64,000 bases of DNA from DATLMR01 sp964615905 (GTDB lineage Bacteria > Acidobacteriota > Blastocatellia > UBA7656). Below, piece by piece: positions 27,315-35,182 of this stretch. The position numbers and the translations under genes are program-made. The notes under the pieces are model-generated. The model searched no databases, was not told where the DNA came from, and was given only the letters and a program-made list of their open reading frames with translations. Within the stretch, counting starts at the first letter, position 1. Every line of letters begins with the position of its first letter. The stretch is taken from positions 1-64,000 of the forward strand of contig CAZTUB010000022.1 of the NCBI GenBank assembly GCA_964615905.1. The letters run 5' to 3'.

Positions 27315-27860
27315 ACTTTCATTTGTATTTGATGTGGCAGGTTTGATTTATTCGGGCTATAACCTCGCCCAACTGAACGGTTACTCTTAAGACTTTGCGT
27401 CGTATAACGCGGATTTCGCCCTGGTCTCCCATTAACCTTTGAAGAATGTAGAACTAATTTAACCAATGATCTCAAAGCCGCTTCTCGCATGAAGAGCTGC
27501 ACGCCCGATGAGAGACCTATACCTGAAACAACAAAAAGGGAAACTGACTTAAGATAAAACGACCTTGCGAGTCTGATAATTTCCCTTTTATGCAACCGAT
27601 GGCTTTATCCTAAAATTGCTAGCTCATTATTCTTTTACATTATCGGATCCAGGCAACAAGGTTGTTCTTCTATGCTCTTAGCTTCATCTTTAAAAGGTAG
27701 ACATTTCGGTACGTCCGCCTCCGTGTTTAGACTATTCTGCTACCAGATACTATAGAAAGAGAGCGTTGCAGGTCTTGATCCGGCGAAAAGCGCTTTTTCA
27801 GAAGGATTCGAGGACTCTTCTTTATACTGACAAATTTACTCTGTGAGGCAGTCGAACGCT
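27315..27860. other. Intergenic region with a loose inverted repeat, no gene seen
   Basis: About 545 AT-rich bases between convergent genes. A 94-codon minus-strand frame (27311-27595) lacks a ribosome site and family resemblance. AAAAGGGAAA (27534-27543) and TTTCCCTTTT (27580-27589) form a 10-bp inverted repeat with a 36-base spacer, of unknown meaning. Nothing else was recognised. Confidence 0.45.
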
Positions 27861-28175
27861 CTAAGCCACTCTCAGAGGTTTAATCTTCTGATACTCAGAT
27901 TTATTAGCTTCGGCAGCCTCCCACAGATCAACTGCCTGCTGCATACGAAGCCAGAATTCAGGTGAGTTTCCAAAGACTAGGGCAAGCCGATGCGCCATGT
28001 CGGTCGATACTCCGCGCCGTTCCTGGCAAAGCTCATTTATCGCCCGACGACTAACGCCCATCATCGCCGCAAGCTGAGTTTGATTGATCCCCGCTCCCGG
28101 TAGTATATCCTCGCGTAACAGCGCACCAGGATGAGTAGGACGTCTGTTTCTCTTAATGGTATTTGTGTTCTTCAT
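27861..28175 (-). CDS. higA: HigA-family antitoxin
   Basis: The 104-residue DNA-binding protein has the HigA pattern: HPGALLREDILPGAGINQTQLAAMMGVSRRAINELC (about residues 15-50), an XRE-type helix-turn-helix, then FGNSPEFWLRMQQAVDLWEA. It should neutralise HigB and repress the promoter upstream of higB. The gene follows higB with a one-base stop/start overlap, the reverse order typical of higBA loci. Adjacent inverted repeat GTAAC...GTTAC at 28471-28487 is a possible operator. Confidence 0.93.
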   Translation of the reverse strand: MKNTNTIKRNRRPTHPGALLREDILPGAGINQTQLAAMMGVSRRAINELCQERRGVSTDMAHRLALVFGNSPEFWLRMQQAVDLWEAAEANKSEYQKIKPLRVA

Positions 28176-28453
28176 CAGTGATAATCCTCAAAATCAATCT
28201 CGGAGGCATCGCCAGAGTCAAATGCAAAAGTGATACGCCAATTCCCTGTGACCGTGATGCTCCAGGTTCCCTTACGATTCCCTTTCAATTCATGAAGGTT
28301 GAAGCCCGGGAGCAGCAAATCCGATACCTCACCCGCACTGTCGAGCGCGTCCAGTCTCCTGGTAAGTTTTTCGGCCAATTGCGCTGGCACTCCGCGATGA
28401 TCACCATTTTCAAACAGCCTCTTAAGGCCCTTATGCTTAAAACTTTTTATCAT
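28175..28453 (-). CDS. higB: HigB-family toxin (RelE-like mRNA interferase)
   Basis: The 92-residue protein matches HigB: MIKSFKHKGLKRLFENGDHRGV at the start, LPGFNLHELKGNRKGTWSI in the middle and NWRITFAFDSGDASEIDFEDYH at the end. Such toxins cleave mRNA on the ribosome. Length and the basic residues in the middle are normal, so it appears intact. The gene comes first, with higA following, and is divergent from the sulfate-assimilation operon. The predicted leader is very short. Confidence 0.92.
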   Translation of the reverse strand: MIKSFKHKGLKRLFENGDHRGVPAQLAEKLTRRLDALDSAGEVSDLLLPGFNLHELKGNRKGTWSITVTGNWRITFAFDSGDASEIDFEDYH

Positions 28454-28467
28454 TCGTCGCTTGACGC

Positions 28468-28496
28468 AGTGTAACTGCCCCCGTTACATGATTCAA
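28468..28496 (-). promoter_or_regulatory. higBA promoter with overlapping palindromic operator
   Basis: On the minus strand, TTGAAT (28491-28496 in plus coordinates) and TACACT (28468-28473) are 17 bases apart. The spacer contains GTAAC-N7-GTTAC (28471-28487), a 5-bp-arm palindrome that could bind HigA. Transcription would begin only about eight bases before higB. Confidence 0.55.
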
Positions 28497-28549
28497 GCGC
28501 GATGATATAGTTAAGCTGCCTGATCATCGCTCGGCCCAGGAAAAAGTTC

Positions 28550-28578
28550 TTGACTCGTCGAAAAGCAGAGTGTTATAT
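28550..28578 (+). promoter_or_regulatory. Sigma-70-type promoter of the cobA-cysH-sir operon
   Basis: TTGACT (28550-28555) and TTATAT (28573-28578) have an exact 17-base spacer. Transcription would start near 28585, giving a leader of about 200 bases before cobA. Confidence 0.75.
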
Positions 28579-28582
28579 GTTG

Positions 28583-28735
28583 AGAGGTCATTGGACCTCT
28601 ACAAGGCTTATGGACAGATCGCTCGGTCACATCTGTTGTATCTGTTGCGGCGCGCCAGTGGCGCGCAACGCAGAGCCTTTAGTGGAGGACCCTGACGGCA
28701 ACAGCTAAGCTGTAAGCTTTAAACTAACGTTTCTG
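28583..28735 (+). ncRNA. Structured 5' leader, candidate riboswitch of unassigned class
   Basis: The leader between promoter and terminator folds into several helices readable by eye. Hairpin AGAGGTC/GACCTCT is at 28583-28600. A closing stem AAGGCT (28603-28608) with AGCCTT (28674-28679) encloses two hairpins: ACAGAT/ATCTGT (28614-28636) and a GC-rich stem GCGCGCC/GGCGCGC near 28650-28666. TGTTGC (28643-28648) can alternatively pair with GCAACA (28698-28703) outside the junction, a pseudoknot or switch. It does not match the SAM-I, SAM-IV, cobalamin or TPP consensus I know. A protein-binding attenuator is the alternative. Confidence 0.55.
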
Positions 28736-28779
28736 AAAACCCACTATCGGCCCTGCGCCGGTGGTGGGTTTTCTTTTTT
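28736..28779 (+). terminator. Intrinsic terminator inside the cobA leader (attenuator)
   Basis: A 16-bp stem (28736-28751 with 28757-28772, two G-U pairs, loop CCTGC) is followed by TTTTTT at 28774-28779. It ends only nine bases before the cobA start codon, so it can serve only as a regulated attenuator or by masking translation initiation. Confidence 0.88.
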
Positions 28780-28788
28780 GGATTGAAG

Positions 28789-29610
28789 ATGCGGAACCGA
28801 GCAACAAAGTCCGGCAAGGTCTATCTGGTCGGAGCCGGGCCAGGCGACCCGAAGCTGCTTACAATCAAGGCGGCCGAAGCACTGGCCGCTTCCGATGTGA
28901 TAGTCTACGACTACCTTGTGAACCCTCAAGTGCTGGCGCACGCAAGGCAGGGTGCCGAGCTATTGTTCGTCGGCAAGCAAGCAGGCGAATCTTATATCTC
29001 ACAATCCGAAATTAATGATCTGCTTGTTGAACGCGCCCGCGCGGGTCAGGTTATAACACGGCTGAAGGGCGGCGACCCATTCATCTTTGGCCGTGGCGGT
29101 GAAGAAGCCGAAGCACTCGTCGATGCGGGGATCGAGTGGGAAGTGATCCCAGGTATCTCTTCAGGAGTAGCTGCCGCCGCTTACGCAGGCATACCGCTCA
29201 CACATCGCGACTACTCTTCAAGCGTCGCATTTATAACAGGCCACGACGGACGTAACAAAGCGAACAAGAGAATCGATTGGTCGATCACTGCTCACGCAGC
29301 CGATACGCTTGTGATCTTTATGTGCGCCGAAACAATTGCACAGATCTCTAGCGCACTCGTCGCCGCAGGCCGCTCTCCTTCAACTCCCATCGCCGTCATT
29401 CGATGGGGAACCTACTCGCACCAGGAGGTCTACTCAGGCACGCTTGAAGATATAGCCGACACTGAATCCGGGAACGGCACAGCCGGTAGCATGAAAATCC
29501 ATCCGCCTGCGATTGCAATTATAGGCGATGTCGTTTCACTCAAAGATAAACTGCACTGGTTTGGCCGGCGCTCAATCAATCTTGGACTGGAGCAGGCCGC
29601 CAGGGTCTAA
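28789..29610 (+). CDS. cobA: Uroporphyrinogen-III C-methyltransferase
   Basis: The 273-residue enzyme adds two SAM-derived methyl groups to uroporphyrinogen III to give precorrin-2, the precursor of siroheme. Family hallmarks are VYLVGAGPGDPKLLTIKAAEAL (residues 11-32), VIVYDYLV, LKGGDPFIFGRGGEEAE near 89-106 and VIPGISSGVAAAAYAGIPLTHR. It is the single-domain form; no CysG-type dehydrogenase/chelatase part is attached. ATG 28789 is preferred over TTG 28783, though no clear ribosome site is visible because the terminator stem lies immediately upstream. It heads an operon with cysH and a sirohaem-dependent reductase, whose cofactor it supplies. Confidence 0.93.
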   Translation: MRNRATKSGKVYLVGAGPGDPKLLTIKAAEALAASDVIVYDYLVNPQVLAHARQGAELLFVGKQAGESYISQSEINDLLVERARAGQVITRLKGGDPFIFGRGGEEAEALVDAGIEWEVIPGISSGVAAAAYAGIPLTHRDYSSSVAFITGHDGRNKANKRIDWSITAHAADTLVIFMCAETIAQISSALVAAGRSPSTPIAVIRWGTYSHQEVYSGTLEDIADTESGNGTAGSMKIHPPAIAIIGDVVSLKDKLHWFGRRSINLGLEQAARV

Positions 29611-29634
29611 CATGGGTCTTGCAGGAGAATTCCA

Positions 29635-30396
29635 ATGGCACAACCTGAACACCAATTCATATCGCTCTCCTCAAACTTGAACGCGGTTAGTCGAGTAAAA
29701 ACAGTCGCTGCCCGCCTCGAAAACAGCTCGCCTCAAGAGATACTGGCATACGCGTTTGAAGAGTTTGCAAAGAGCGTCACCATCGCCACCGGGTTTGGAG
29801 TCGAAGGCGTGGCGCTGATCGACATGGCTGTGAAAATCAACCCGCGCCCGGAAATTTTCTTTCTAGATACGGAGTTCCTGTTCCCGCAGACATATGAGCT
29901 GCGCCGAAGAATCGAGGACCGGTATCGAATAACAATTCGCGCGGTAAAACCTCAGCTATCGCCGCAATCACAGGAAGAAGCATTCGGGCCTAAGCTGTGG
30001 TCGCGCAACCCCGACCTATGCTGCCGATTGAGAAAACTTGAGCCTTTGAAAGAAGCGCTCAACGGATACGATGCATGGATGACCGCGATACGTCGCGACC
30101 AGACGCAAGCGAGAAAGCATGCGCAGGCGGTCGAGTGGGATTATCAGTGGGGGCTTGTAAAGATCAACCCGCTTGTTAACTGGACCAAGCGCGATGTTTG
30201 GAACTACATCATAAAAAATGGAGTCCCCTATAACCCACTCCACGATCAAGGTTATCCAAGCATTGGCTGCACGCATTGCACGCGCTCCGTATCGGCGGGT
30301 GAAGATGAACGCGCAGGTCGGTGGGCAGGGTATGCAAAGACAGAGTGCGGGCTTCATTCCGCGAGTCCGCGCGCCAATTCATCGAGCTCACTTTAG
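29635..30396 (+). CDS. cysH: Assimilatory APS/PAPS reductase
   Basis: The 253-residue enzyme reduces adenylyl sulfate (APS or PAPS) to sulfite with thioredoxin. FEEFAKSVTIATGFGVEGVALIDM is the adenylyl-binding region, and the CC...CxxC set (LCCRLRKLEPL near 125 and GCTHCT near 212) binds a [4Fe-4S] cluster, which favours APS as substrate. The redox-active Cys lies in KTECGLH close to the C-terminus. AGGAGAATTCCA precedes ATG 29635, 24 bases after cobA. Sulfite formed is passed to the reductase encoded next. Cytoplasmic. Confidence 0.94.
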   Translation: MAQPEHQFISLSSNLNAVSRVKTVAARLENSSPQEILAYAFEEFAKSVTIATGFGVEGVALIDMAVKINPRPEIFFLDTEFLFPQTYELRRRIEDRYRITIRAVKPQLSPQSQEEAFGPKLWSRNPDLCCRLRKLEPLKEALNGYDAWMTAIRRDQTQARKHAQAVEWDYQWGLVKINPLVNWTKRDVWNYIIKNGVPYNPLHDQGYPSIGCTHCTRSVSAGEDERAGRWAGYAKTECGLHSASPRANSSSSL

Positions 30397-30517
30397 TGAG
30401 CGTCGATATCCCGGGCGGGTTGGCTCGGCTTTCTGAAAGCAAAGTAAGGAGGCGGAAGAATAGATTATATCCCTCTCCTCTTTTGCCTCTTTACTTTGCG
30501 ATATATGAGGTGAAGTG

Positions 30518-32113
30518 ATGAACCATATCGAAGAACTCAAGAAGCGTAAGGACGGGCTTGACGTGCTCGAAGATATTTATCGTTATGCCCGCCTCGGGTC
30601 CAAATCCATCGATCCGGATGACGAGGCGCTGTTTCGCTGGTACGGTATTTACACTCAGCGCCCAGCCGAGGACGGCTACTTTATGGTGCGCATGCGCGTA
30701 CCGGGTGGCAATCTTACGCACACACAGTTGCGAACGATTGCAGACCTCGCAGACGAGCACGGGCGCGGCCTCGCGGACATAACCGTCCGCCAGAATTTTC
30801 AGCTTCACTGGGTGAGAATCGAAAGCCTGCCCGATATACTCAACAATCTTCACGATGTCGGTTTGTCAACAATCGAAGCCTGCGGCGACTGCGTGCGAAA
30901 CATAATCAACTGCCCTGTGTCGGGTGTCGACGACAATGAGCTATACGATACGACGGCGCTAGTTCAGCAGGTCAACGATTTCTTCGTCAACAACCGAGAC
31001 TTTTCAAATCTGCCTCGCAAATTCAAGATCGCTATTACAGGTTGCGGGGTGCGATGCGTTTACCCGGAGATCAACGATATAGGGCTATTCGCGGTGCGCG
31101 ACGATGAACGCGGCGGCATATCCTTTCGCGCTCGCATCGGAGGCGGGTTGTCGACGCAACCGCGATTCTCGAAAGACCTGGGCGTTCTAGTTGCGCCAGA
31201 CGAGGTGGTTGACTTATGCGCAGCAGTCGCGGCGGTCTTCAGAGATGAAGGCAACCGCGCAAACCGTAAGAAAGCTCGCCTCAAATTCCTTATTGAACAA
31301 TGGGAGATTCCACGCTTTCGCGGTGAAGTTGAGGCGAGACTTGGCCGCAAGCTCCGCAGAGCCGCGACTCCTGAAGCAGAGCCAGTGACTGAAAAGGATA
31401 GAACGCATCTTGGCATTCACCGGCAGCGCGAAAAAGGGCGCTATTATATTGGGCTGTCGGTACTGGGCGGGCGAACATCGGGTTTTGAGCTTAAACGGCT
31501 CGCCTCGATTGCCGAAGAGTACGGATCGGGACGCCTGCGAACAACGAACACTCAAAATATAATCCTGCTCGACATACCTGAGAGTAATCTTGACCTCGTG
31601 GCGCGCGAGCTGGACCGCGCAGGGTTCGATTATAAGCCGAGCTGGTCGCGCAAAGCGATAATCGCTTGCACAGGCGTTCAGTTCTGTAAGCTGGGACTGG
31701 CCGAAACAAAGAAACGGACGGTCGAATTGAATAGCTATCTCGAAAACGCGCTCGACATGGATGATCCTCTGCGCATCAGTCTAACCGGGTGCCCCAATTC
31801 TTGCGGCCAGCACCACATCTGTGATGTAGGGCTCGAAGGCTCGACGACGACAATCGACGGGGTCAAGCGCGAAACCTTTCAGGTCTTTCTTGGCGGCGGC
31901 GTGGGCGAGCACGAGACGTTCGGGCGAAGAATAGGCGCGCGCATTCCATCCGAAGACCTTGCCGAATCGATGGAGAGGTTATTCGCCACATACAAGCGGG
32001 ACCGGAAAGAGGGCGAGACTTTTCAGCAGTTTTGTCTCCGCCACACTAATGAAGAGCTGGTTCAGTACCTGGCTAAACCAGCCCCTCTTAGCGTTGCTTC
32101 AACTCGTGAGTGA
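30518..32113 (+). CDS. sir: Sirohaem [4Fe-4S] sulfite reductase (nitrite/sulfite reductase family)
   Basis: The 531-residue protein has two ferredoxin-like half domains (FMVRMRVPGGNLTHTQLRTIADLADEHG near 50; YYIGLSVLGGRTSGFELKRLASIAEEYG near 310). The cluster/sirohaem cysteines lie in ACTGVQFCKLGLAETKKR near 387 and LTGCPNSCGQHH near 425. The family includes ferredoxin nitrite reductase NirA and sulfite reductases, which are hard to separate by sequence. The operon with cysH and cobA argues for six-electron reduction of sulfite to sulfide. ATG 30518 follows GAGGTG. The stop lies nine bases from the convergent VWA gene. Confidence 0.88.
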   Translation: MNHIEELKKRKDGLDVLEDIYRYARLGSKSIDPDDEALFRWYGIYTQRPAEDGYFMVRMRVPGGNLTHTQLRTIADLADEHGRGLADITVRQNFQLHWVRIESLPDILNNLHDVGLSTIEACGDCVRNIINCPVSGVDDNELYDTTALVQQVNDFFVNNRDFSNLPRKFKIAITGCGVRCVYPEINDIGLFAVRDDERGGISFRARIGGGLSTQPRFSKDLGVLVAPDEVVDLCAAVAAVFRDEGNRANRKKARLKFLIEQWEIPRFRGEVEARLGRKLRRAATPEAEPVTEKDRTHLGIHRQREKGRYYIGLSVLGGRTSGFELKRLASIAEEYGSGRLRTTNTQNIILLDIPESNLDLVARELDRAGFDYKPSWSRKAIIACTGVQFCKLGLAETKKRTVELNSYLENALDMDDPLRISLTGCPNSCGQHHICDVGLEGSTTTIDGVKRETFQVFLGGGVGEHETFGRRIGARIPSEDLAESMERLFATYKRDRKEGETFQQFCLRHTNEELVQYLAKPAPLSVASTRE

Positions 32114-32122
32114 TTCGGCTGC

Positions 32123-33760
32123 TTACTTTTGAATCACCCACTCGTTGGCGGAGCCCATATGACCCGTGTTCTTGTCTATGACGAGTATACGTACCTGATA
32201 AAGGCCCGGACGGTCGACTTTCAACTCGCCCGTGATCTCTATGCCTTCAGTGGTGGCCTTCCTGAACCTCTCATCGGAAAGGTTGATCGTGTAGACACGG
32301 CTTGCTTGATCGACGACCCGGTCGCCCATGTTTGAGACGAAAGTCAGCACCTCGAAAGTAGCCTTATCCCGGCTGGCCGCTTGCGTAAAGGAGGTTTCTG
32401 AAAGAATTATCCTGGCGGCGAAAGATAAGACGCGCTGCCCGGATTCGCCTGCTGATCCCGGCCTGGCAGAGGTGATCTCTACGCGATGATCTCTGAGCGG
32501 CACAAGCGAAGAGACCGCCAGGTTGACCCTTTCCTGTCCGGTGAGCGCTTTCGCTCTTACTTTCGAGTCTTCGGCGAAATAACCGGTCCGGGTATGGATA
32601 GACAGGTCAGGCCGATCCTTGATTTTTATCTTCACGCGCCGAAACTTTCCGTCTTCAGCCGTATTCGAAGGGTAGTACGAGACAAGATAGTACCCATTAT
32701 TATCGGCTACCACGCGCGCGAGTCCCAGGCTTAAATCGTTGTTGTTAAGAATGGCAAAGCCGCCCGTGTCATTCGACATGAATCGCATGCCGAGCTGCGA
32801 GTCGGCCAGACGGTCAAAGTCTCTGGGGATGCGATTGCGATTGCTGCCGTCTTCGAACATTGTCTTTGGCTGGTGCGTGGCCGCCGTTCCGCCTAAAACG
32901 GTAGCTACGAGCCCGCGCGGGTCGAGCGCGTAGATGACAAGTCCCGCGCGACGTGACTTCCGGATAGCGGCCGTCAAGCCGTTTTCGGTAGAAGGCGAGG
33001 GGACGTGCTCCGAGACATAGACGGCAAGTTTTCTGCCCGGAACGTCGCCCACAAAAGTAGCCAGCCTTGCAAGCGCCGCCGCGTCCAAACGGATTTTTTG
33101 CTCCGACTCGCGGGTCTGCGCTATGTCTGTAACAAGAGCATCATATTCATCATTGCTGAGGTCGAACCCCTCTAGAACGTCCTCTCCTACTTCTTTGGAC
33201 AGAGAATCCCTGTACTCAACGCCCTTTTTTAACATTGCGTCGATCACGAGACGAAGCACCAGTTTGTTTTTCGTCGCGGTGCGAAACGCAGACAGGCCGC
33301 CGTTGAGGCTTATCAACGATACCTGGTCTTCCGGCCCAAGTTGCTCCGTGATAAATTTCACAAGCCCTTCACGCAGTCTCGGTCGATTTTCAAAACTGGA
33401 GAACGAGTTGAAGATGATAAAGACTGTGCGGCCCTGCTCGGAGACAAGACCGTCTTGCGATGCTGCGGATGAGCCGCTCGCCGTCGCCTTGCCGCTGGCT
33501 TCCTTGCCATGCTTTATCATGGAGAGAAACTCTACCTGCTGCGGCTTGCCGTCTTCGGTTACGATAAAATCTTCCTTCTTCAAACCGGTGACCAGCTTGC
33601 CCGATTTATCTTTTACGACCACGTCTAATTGAACGAGATCCGTGCGCAGCCTTACGCCTTCCCCGCTTTGAATCTTCTGCCCTCTCGCGGCAGTCCCAAT
33701 AGCCGCGAGAAAAGAGAGAACAAGAAAAACGGCTGTTAACAGTTTGAATTTGATGTTCAT
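32123..33760 (-). CDS. Exported VWA-domain protein (Acidobacteria-type)
   Basis: The 545-residue protein has a signal segment (LLTAVFLVLSFLAAIGTAARGQ), then VRLRTDLVQLDVVVKDKSGKLVTGLKKEDFIVTEDGKPQ, the opening of the VWFA-related domain characteristic of Acidobacteriota, then a von Willebrand A-like domain. The motif TVFIIFNSFSS replaces the usual DxSxS metal-ion-dependent adhesion motif, so divalent-ion binding is doubtful. Pairs such as VYVSEHVPS and IYALDPRGL follow. ATG 33760 is supported by AAGGAGC; the frame runs on 68 codons upstream without a site. Function is unknown; it is periplasmic or surface-exposed. Confidence 0.85.
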   Translation of the reverse strand: MNIKFKLLTAVFLVLSFLAAIGTAARGQKIQSGEGVRLRTDLVQLDVVVKDKSGKLVTGLKKEDFIVTEDGKPQQVEFLSMIKHGKEASGKATASGSSAASQDGLVSEQGRTVFIIFNSFSSFENRPRLREGLVKFITEQLGPEDQVSLISLNGGLSAFRTATKNKLVLRLVIDAMLKKGVEYRDSLSKEVGEDVLEGFDLSNDEYDALVTDIAQTRESEQKIRLDAAALARLATFVGDVPGRKLAVYVSEHVPSPSTENGLTAAIRKSRRAGLVIYALDPRGLVATVLGGTAATHQPKTMFEDGSNRNRIPRDFDRLADSQLGMRFMSNDTGGFAILNNNDLSLGLARVVADNNGYYLVSYYPSNTAEDGKFRRVKIKIKDRPDLSIHTRTGYFAEDSKVRAKALTGQERVNLAVSSLVPLRDHRVEITSARPGSAGESGQRVLSFAARIILSETSFTQAASRDKATFEVLTFVSNMGDRVVDQASRVYTINLSDERFRKATTEGIEITGELKVDRPGLYQVRILVIDKNTGHMGSANEWVIQK

Positions 33761-33816
33761 AAGGTAGCTCCTTCTATGATAAGCGCGATTGAACAGCCGC
33801 GCCTCTTTGCCCCCCG

Positions 33817-34764
33817 TCAGGGCTGCTTCTTGACCGTTTCGACGCTCTCGATGCTCGTGCTGAAACGGTGATAATCGCGAAAAACCGAGATCGTATCGTA
33901 AGTCCGCTCTCCGAATACATAACCGTATGTGTCCGCGTTTAGCTCTGCGCGGCCCGGCAGCCATGTCCCTTCAGGCTGCCTCACTTGCTCATACAAAACC
34001 GCCGCCCGAACGGCCTTCCCCGACTTACCTTTTGGCCAGGCTTCAAGGCGGGCCAGGACCTTCTCTTTCGCGTCTATCCAAACTTTACCCACAAGTGCCG
34101 ATACGTAGCTCTCTTCGGGCGTGAAGCGCATCCCCTGTCGCGGCTTGAATTCCAGTACGAGCATTTCCCGCCCGTTCACATTATCTCGCGCCGGAGAATG
34201 AAACTCCGAAGAACGGAGAAAAGTAACGGGCGTGAAGATAATCTTGCGCCTGCTGCGAGCGCTTTCGAGCACCACCGTGAAATAGGTTCCCACTGGCGGC
34301 GTCCCCGCGCAGTCCGATCTGAAAACGGGGTCTTCGCTATGGTGATCGCTGCCGGCGCGCTCCGCTTCTTGAAGCTTCTCGCCGGCGCGCAGCCGTGCGC
34401 GCAGCCGTGCTTTGTCTATCGCCTCTTGAGGGAGCGCCCGCCCGTTCCTGCTGGTTAAGATGGGAAATTGTTCCGTCAGCCTCCCTTGCCTGATCGGCGG
34501 CACGTATACTTCATAAATCTCGGACCAGCTATGGACATGACCGATTTTATCAACCCCGCGCCTGATCATCTCCCACGTGTATGTATACTCGGTTATCACC
34601 TTGCCCGACCCTTTACATATGCACTCGCGGACAAGCGCATCGAGGTCTTGTGAAGCGGCCGTCTCGAAGCGGGCGGTTGCTTGCGCAAGAGCCACGCCCC
34701 CCTGATCTAAAGCAAAGGACAGGCAGACCAGGAGTATGGCTTGATAACAGAATTTTGAGAACAC
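33817..34764 (-). CDS. Exported protein, LolA/LolB-like fold suspected
   Basis: The 315-residue protein has a signal peptide (QAILLVCLSFALDQGGVALAQA). After that it is rich in beta-strand-like stretches: TEYTYTWEMIRRGVD, MLVLEFKPRQGMRFTPEESYVSALVGKVWIDAKEKVLARLEAWP, and LPGRAELNADTYGYVF. The pattern of a conserved strand followed by a WIDxxxxxLxRLE element resembles periplasmic outer-membrane-lipoprotein-sorting-like folds found in many Acidobacteriota proteins. GTG 34764 is the start; the ribosome site is weak. It lies 56 bases before the VWA gene in the same direction and may be cotranscribed. No specific function. Confidence 0.6.
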   Translation of the reverse strand: MFSKFCYQAILLVCLSFALDQGGVALAQATARFETAASQDLDALVRECICKGSGKVITEYTYTWEMIRRGVDKIGHVHSWSEIYEVYVPPIRQGRLTEQFPILTSRNGRALPQEAIDKARLRARLRAGEKLQEAERAGSDHHSEDPVFRSDCAGTPPVGTYFTVVLESARSRRKIIFTPVTFLRSSEFHSPARDNVNGREMLVLEFKPRQGMRFTPEESYVSALVGKVWIDAKEKVLARLEAWPKGKSGKAVRAAVLYEQVRQPEGTWLPGRAELNADTYGYVFGERTYDTISVFRDYHRFSTSIESVETVKKQP

Positions 34765-34901
34765 TATGAGGAACGCCCTGCTGTAAGATTACACCCCGAA
34801 GCTCTGGTTCTTCTATAGAACACCCGCGCAACCGGCTTCTTGCAACAATCTCGGGCTAATTATCGCAGCATAGTCGCAAGCCATCCAGAGCAAAGAGAAG
34901 T

Positions 34902-35039
34902 TTACTCTATGGCAAGGTCAGCGCGGCACTTAAGCTCTATCTCGCCGGTAGAATCTTTCAGGCTGACAATAACTGCGTAACGACCGCGAGCAAGAGTTTT
35001 ACTAACGATCTGGTGATCATCTTTTTTTCCTTTCCCGAA
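34902..35039 (-). pseudogene. Possible gene remnant
   Basis: A minus-strand frame of about 45 codons ends RYAVIVSLKDSTGEIELKCRADLAIE and reads like the end of an immunoglobulin-like or periplasmic domain. It has no start codon, and an in-frame stop lies directly upstream. Other frames further upstream also look partly coding, so a frameshifted remnant is possible, but chance cannot be excluded. The rest of 34765-35182 contains no feature I can support. Confidence 0.25.
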
Positions 35040-35182
35040 TTATCCCCGATGTCCGACGAGATGTTCCAGGACAAACTACCGCTACATAACTGCTACCGGC
35101 GGAATAATTCTGCGGTCGCCAGTCATTACTAGTTTGTACACGGTCTCGCTGGAAGTAGTCGGGGCAGGACGGGGTGATTTTT

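Noticed and set aside
27311..27595. 94-codon minus-strand frame between the GT25 and higA genes
   Set aside because: No ribosome site, no family resemblance and uneven composition.
28583..28735. Leader as a SAM-I or cobalamin riboswitch
   Set aside because: The conserved boxes of those classes as I know them are not present; left as unassigned until a covariance search is run.
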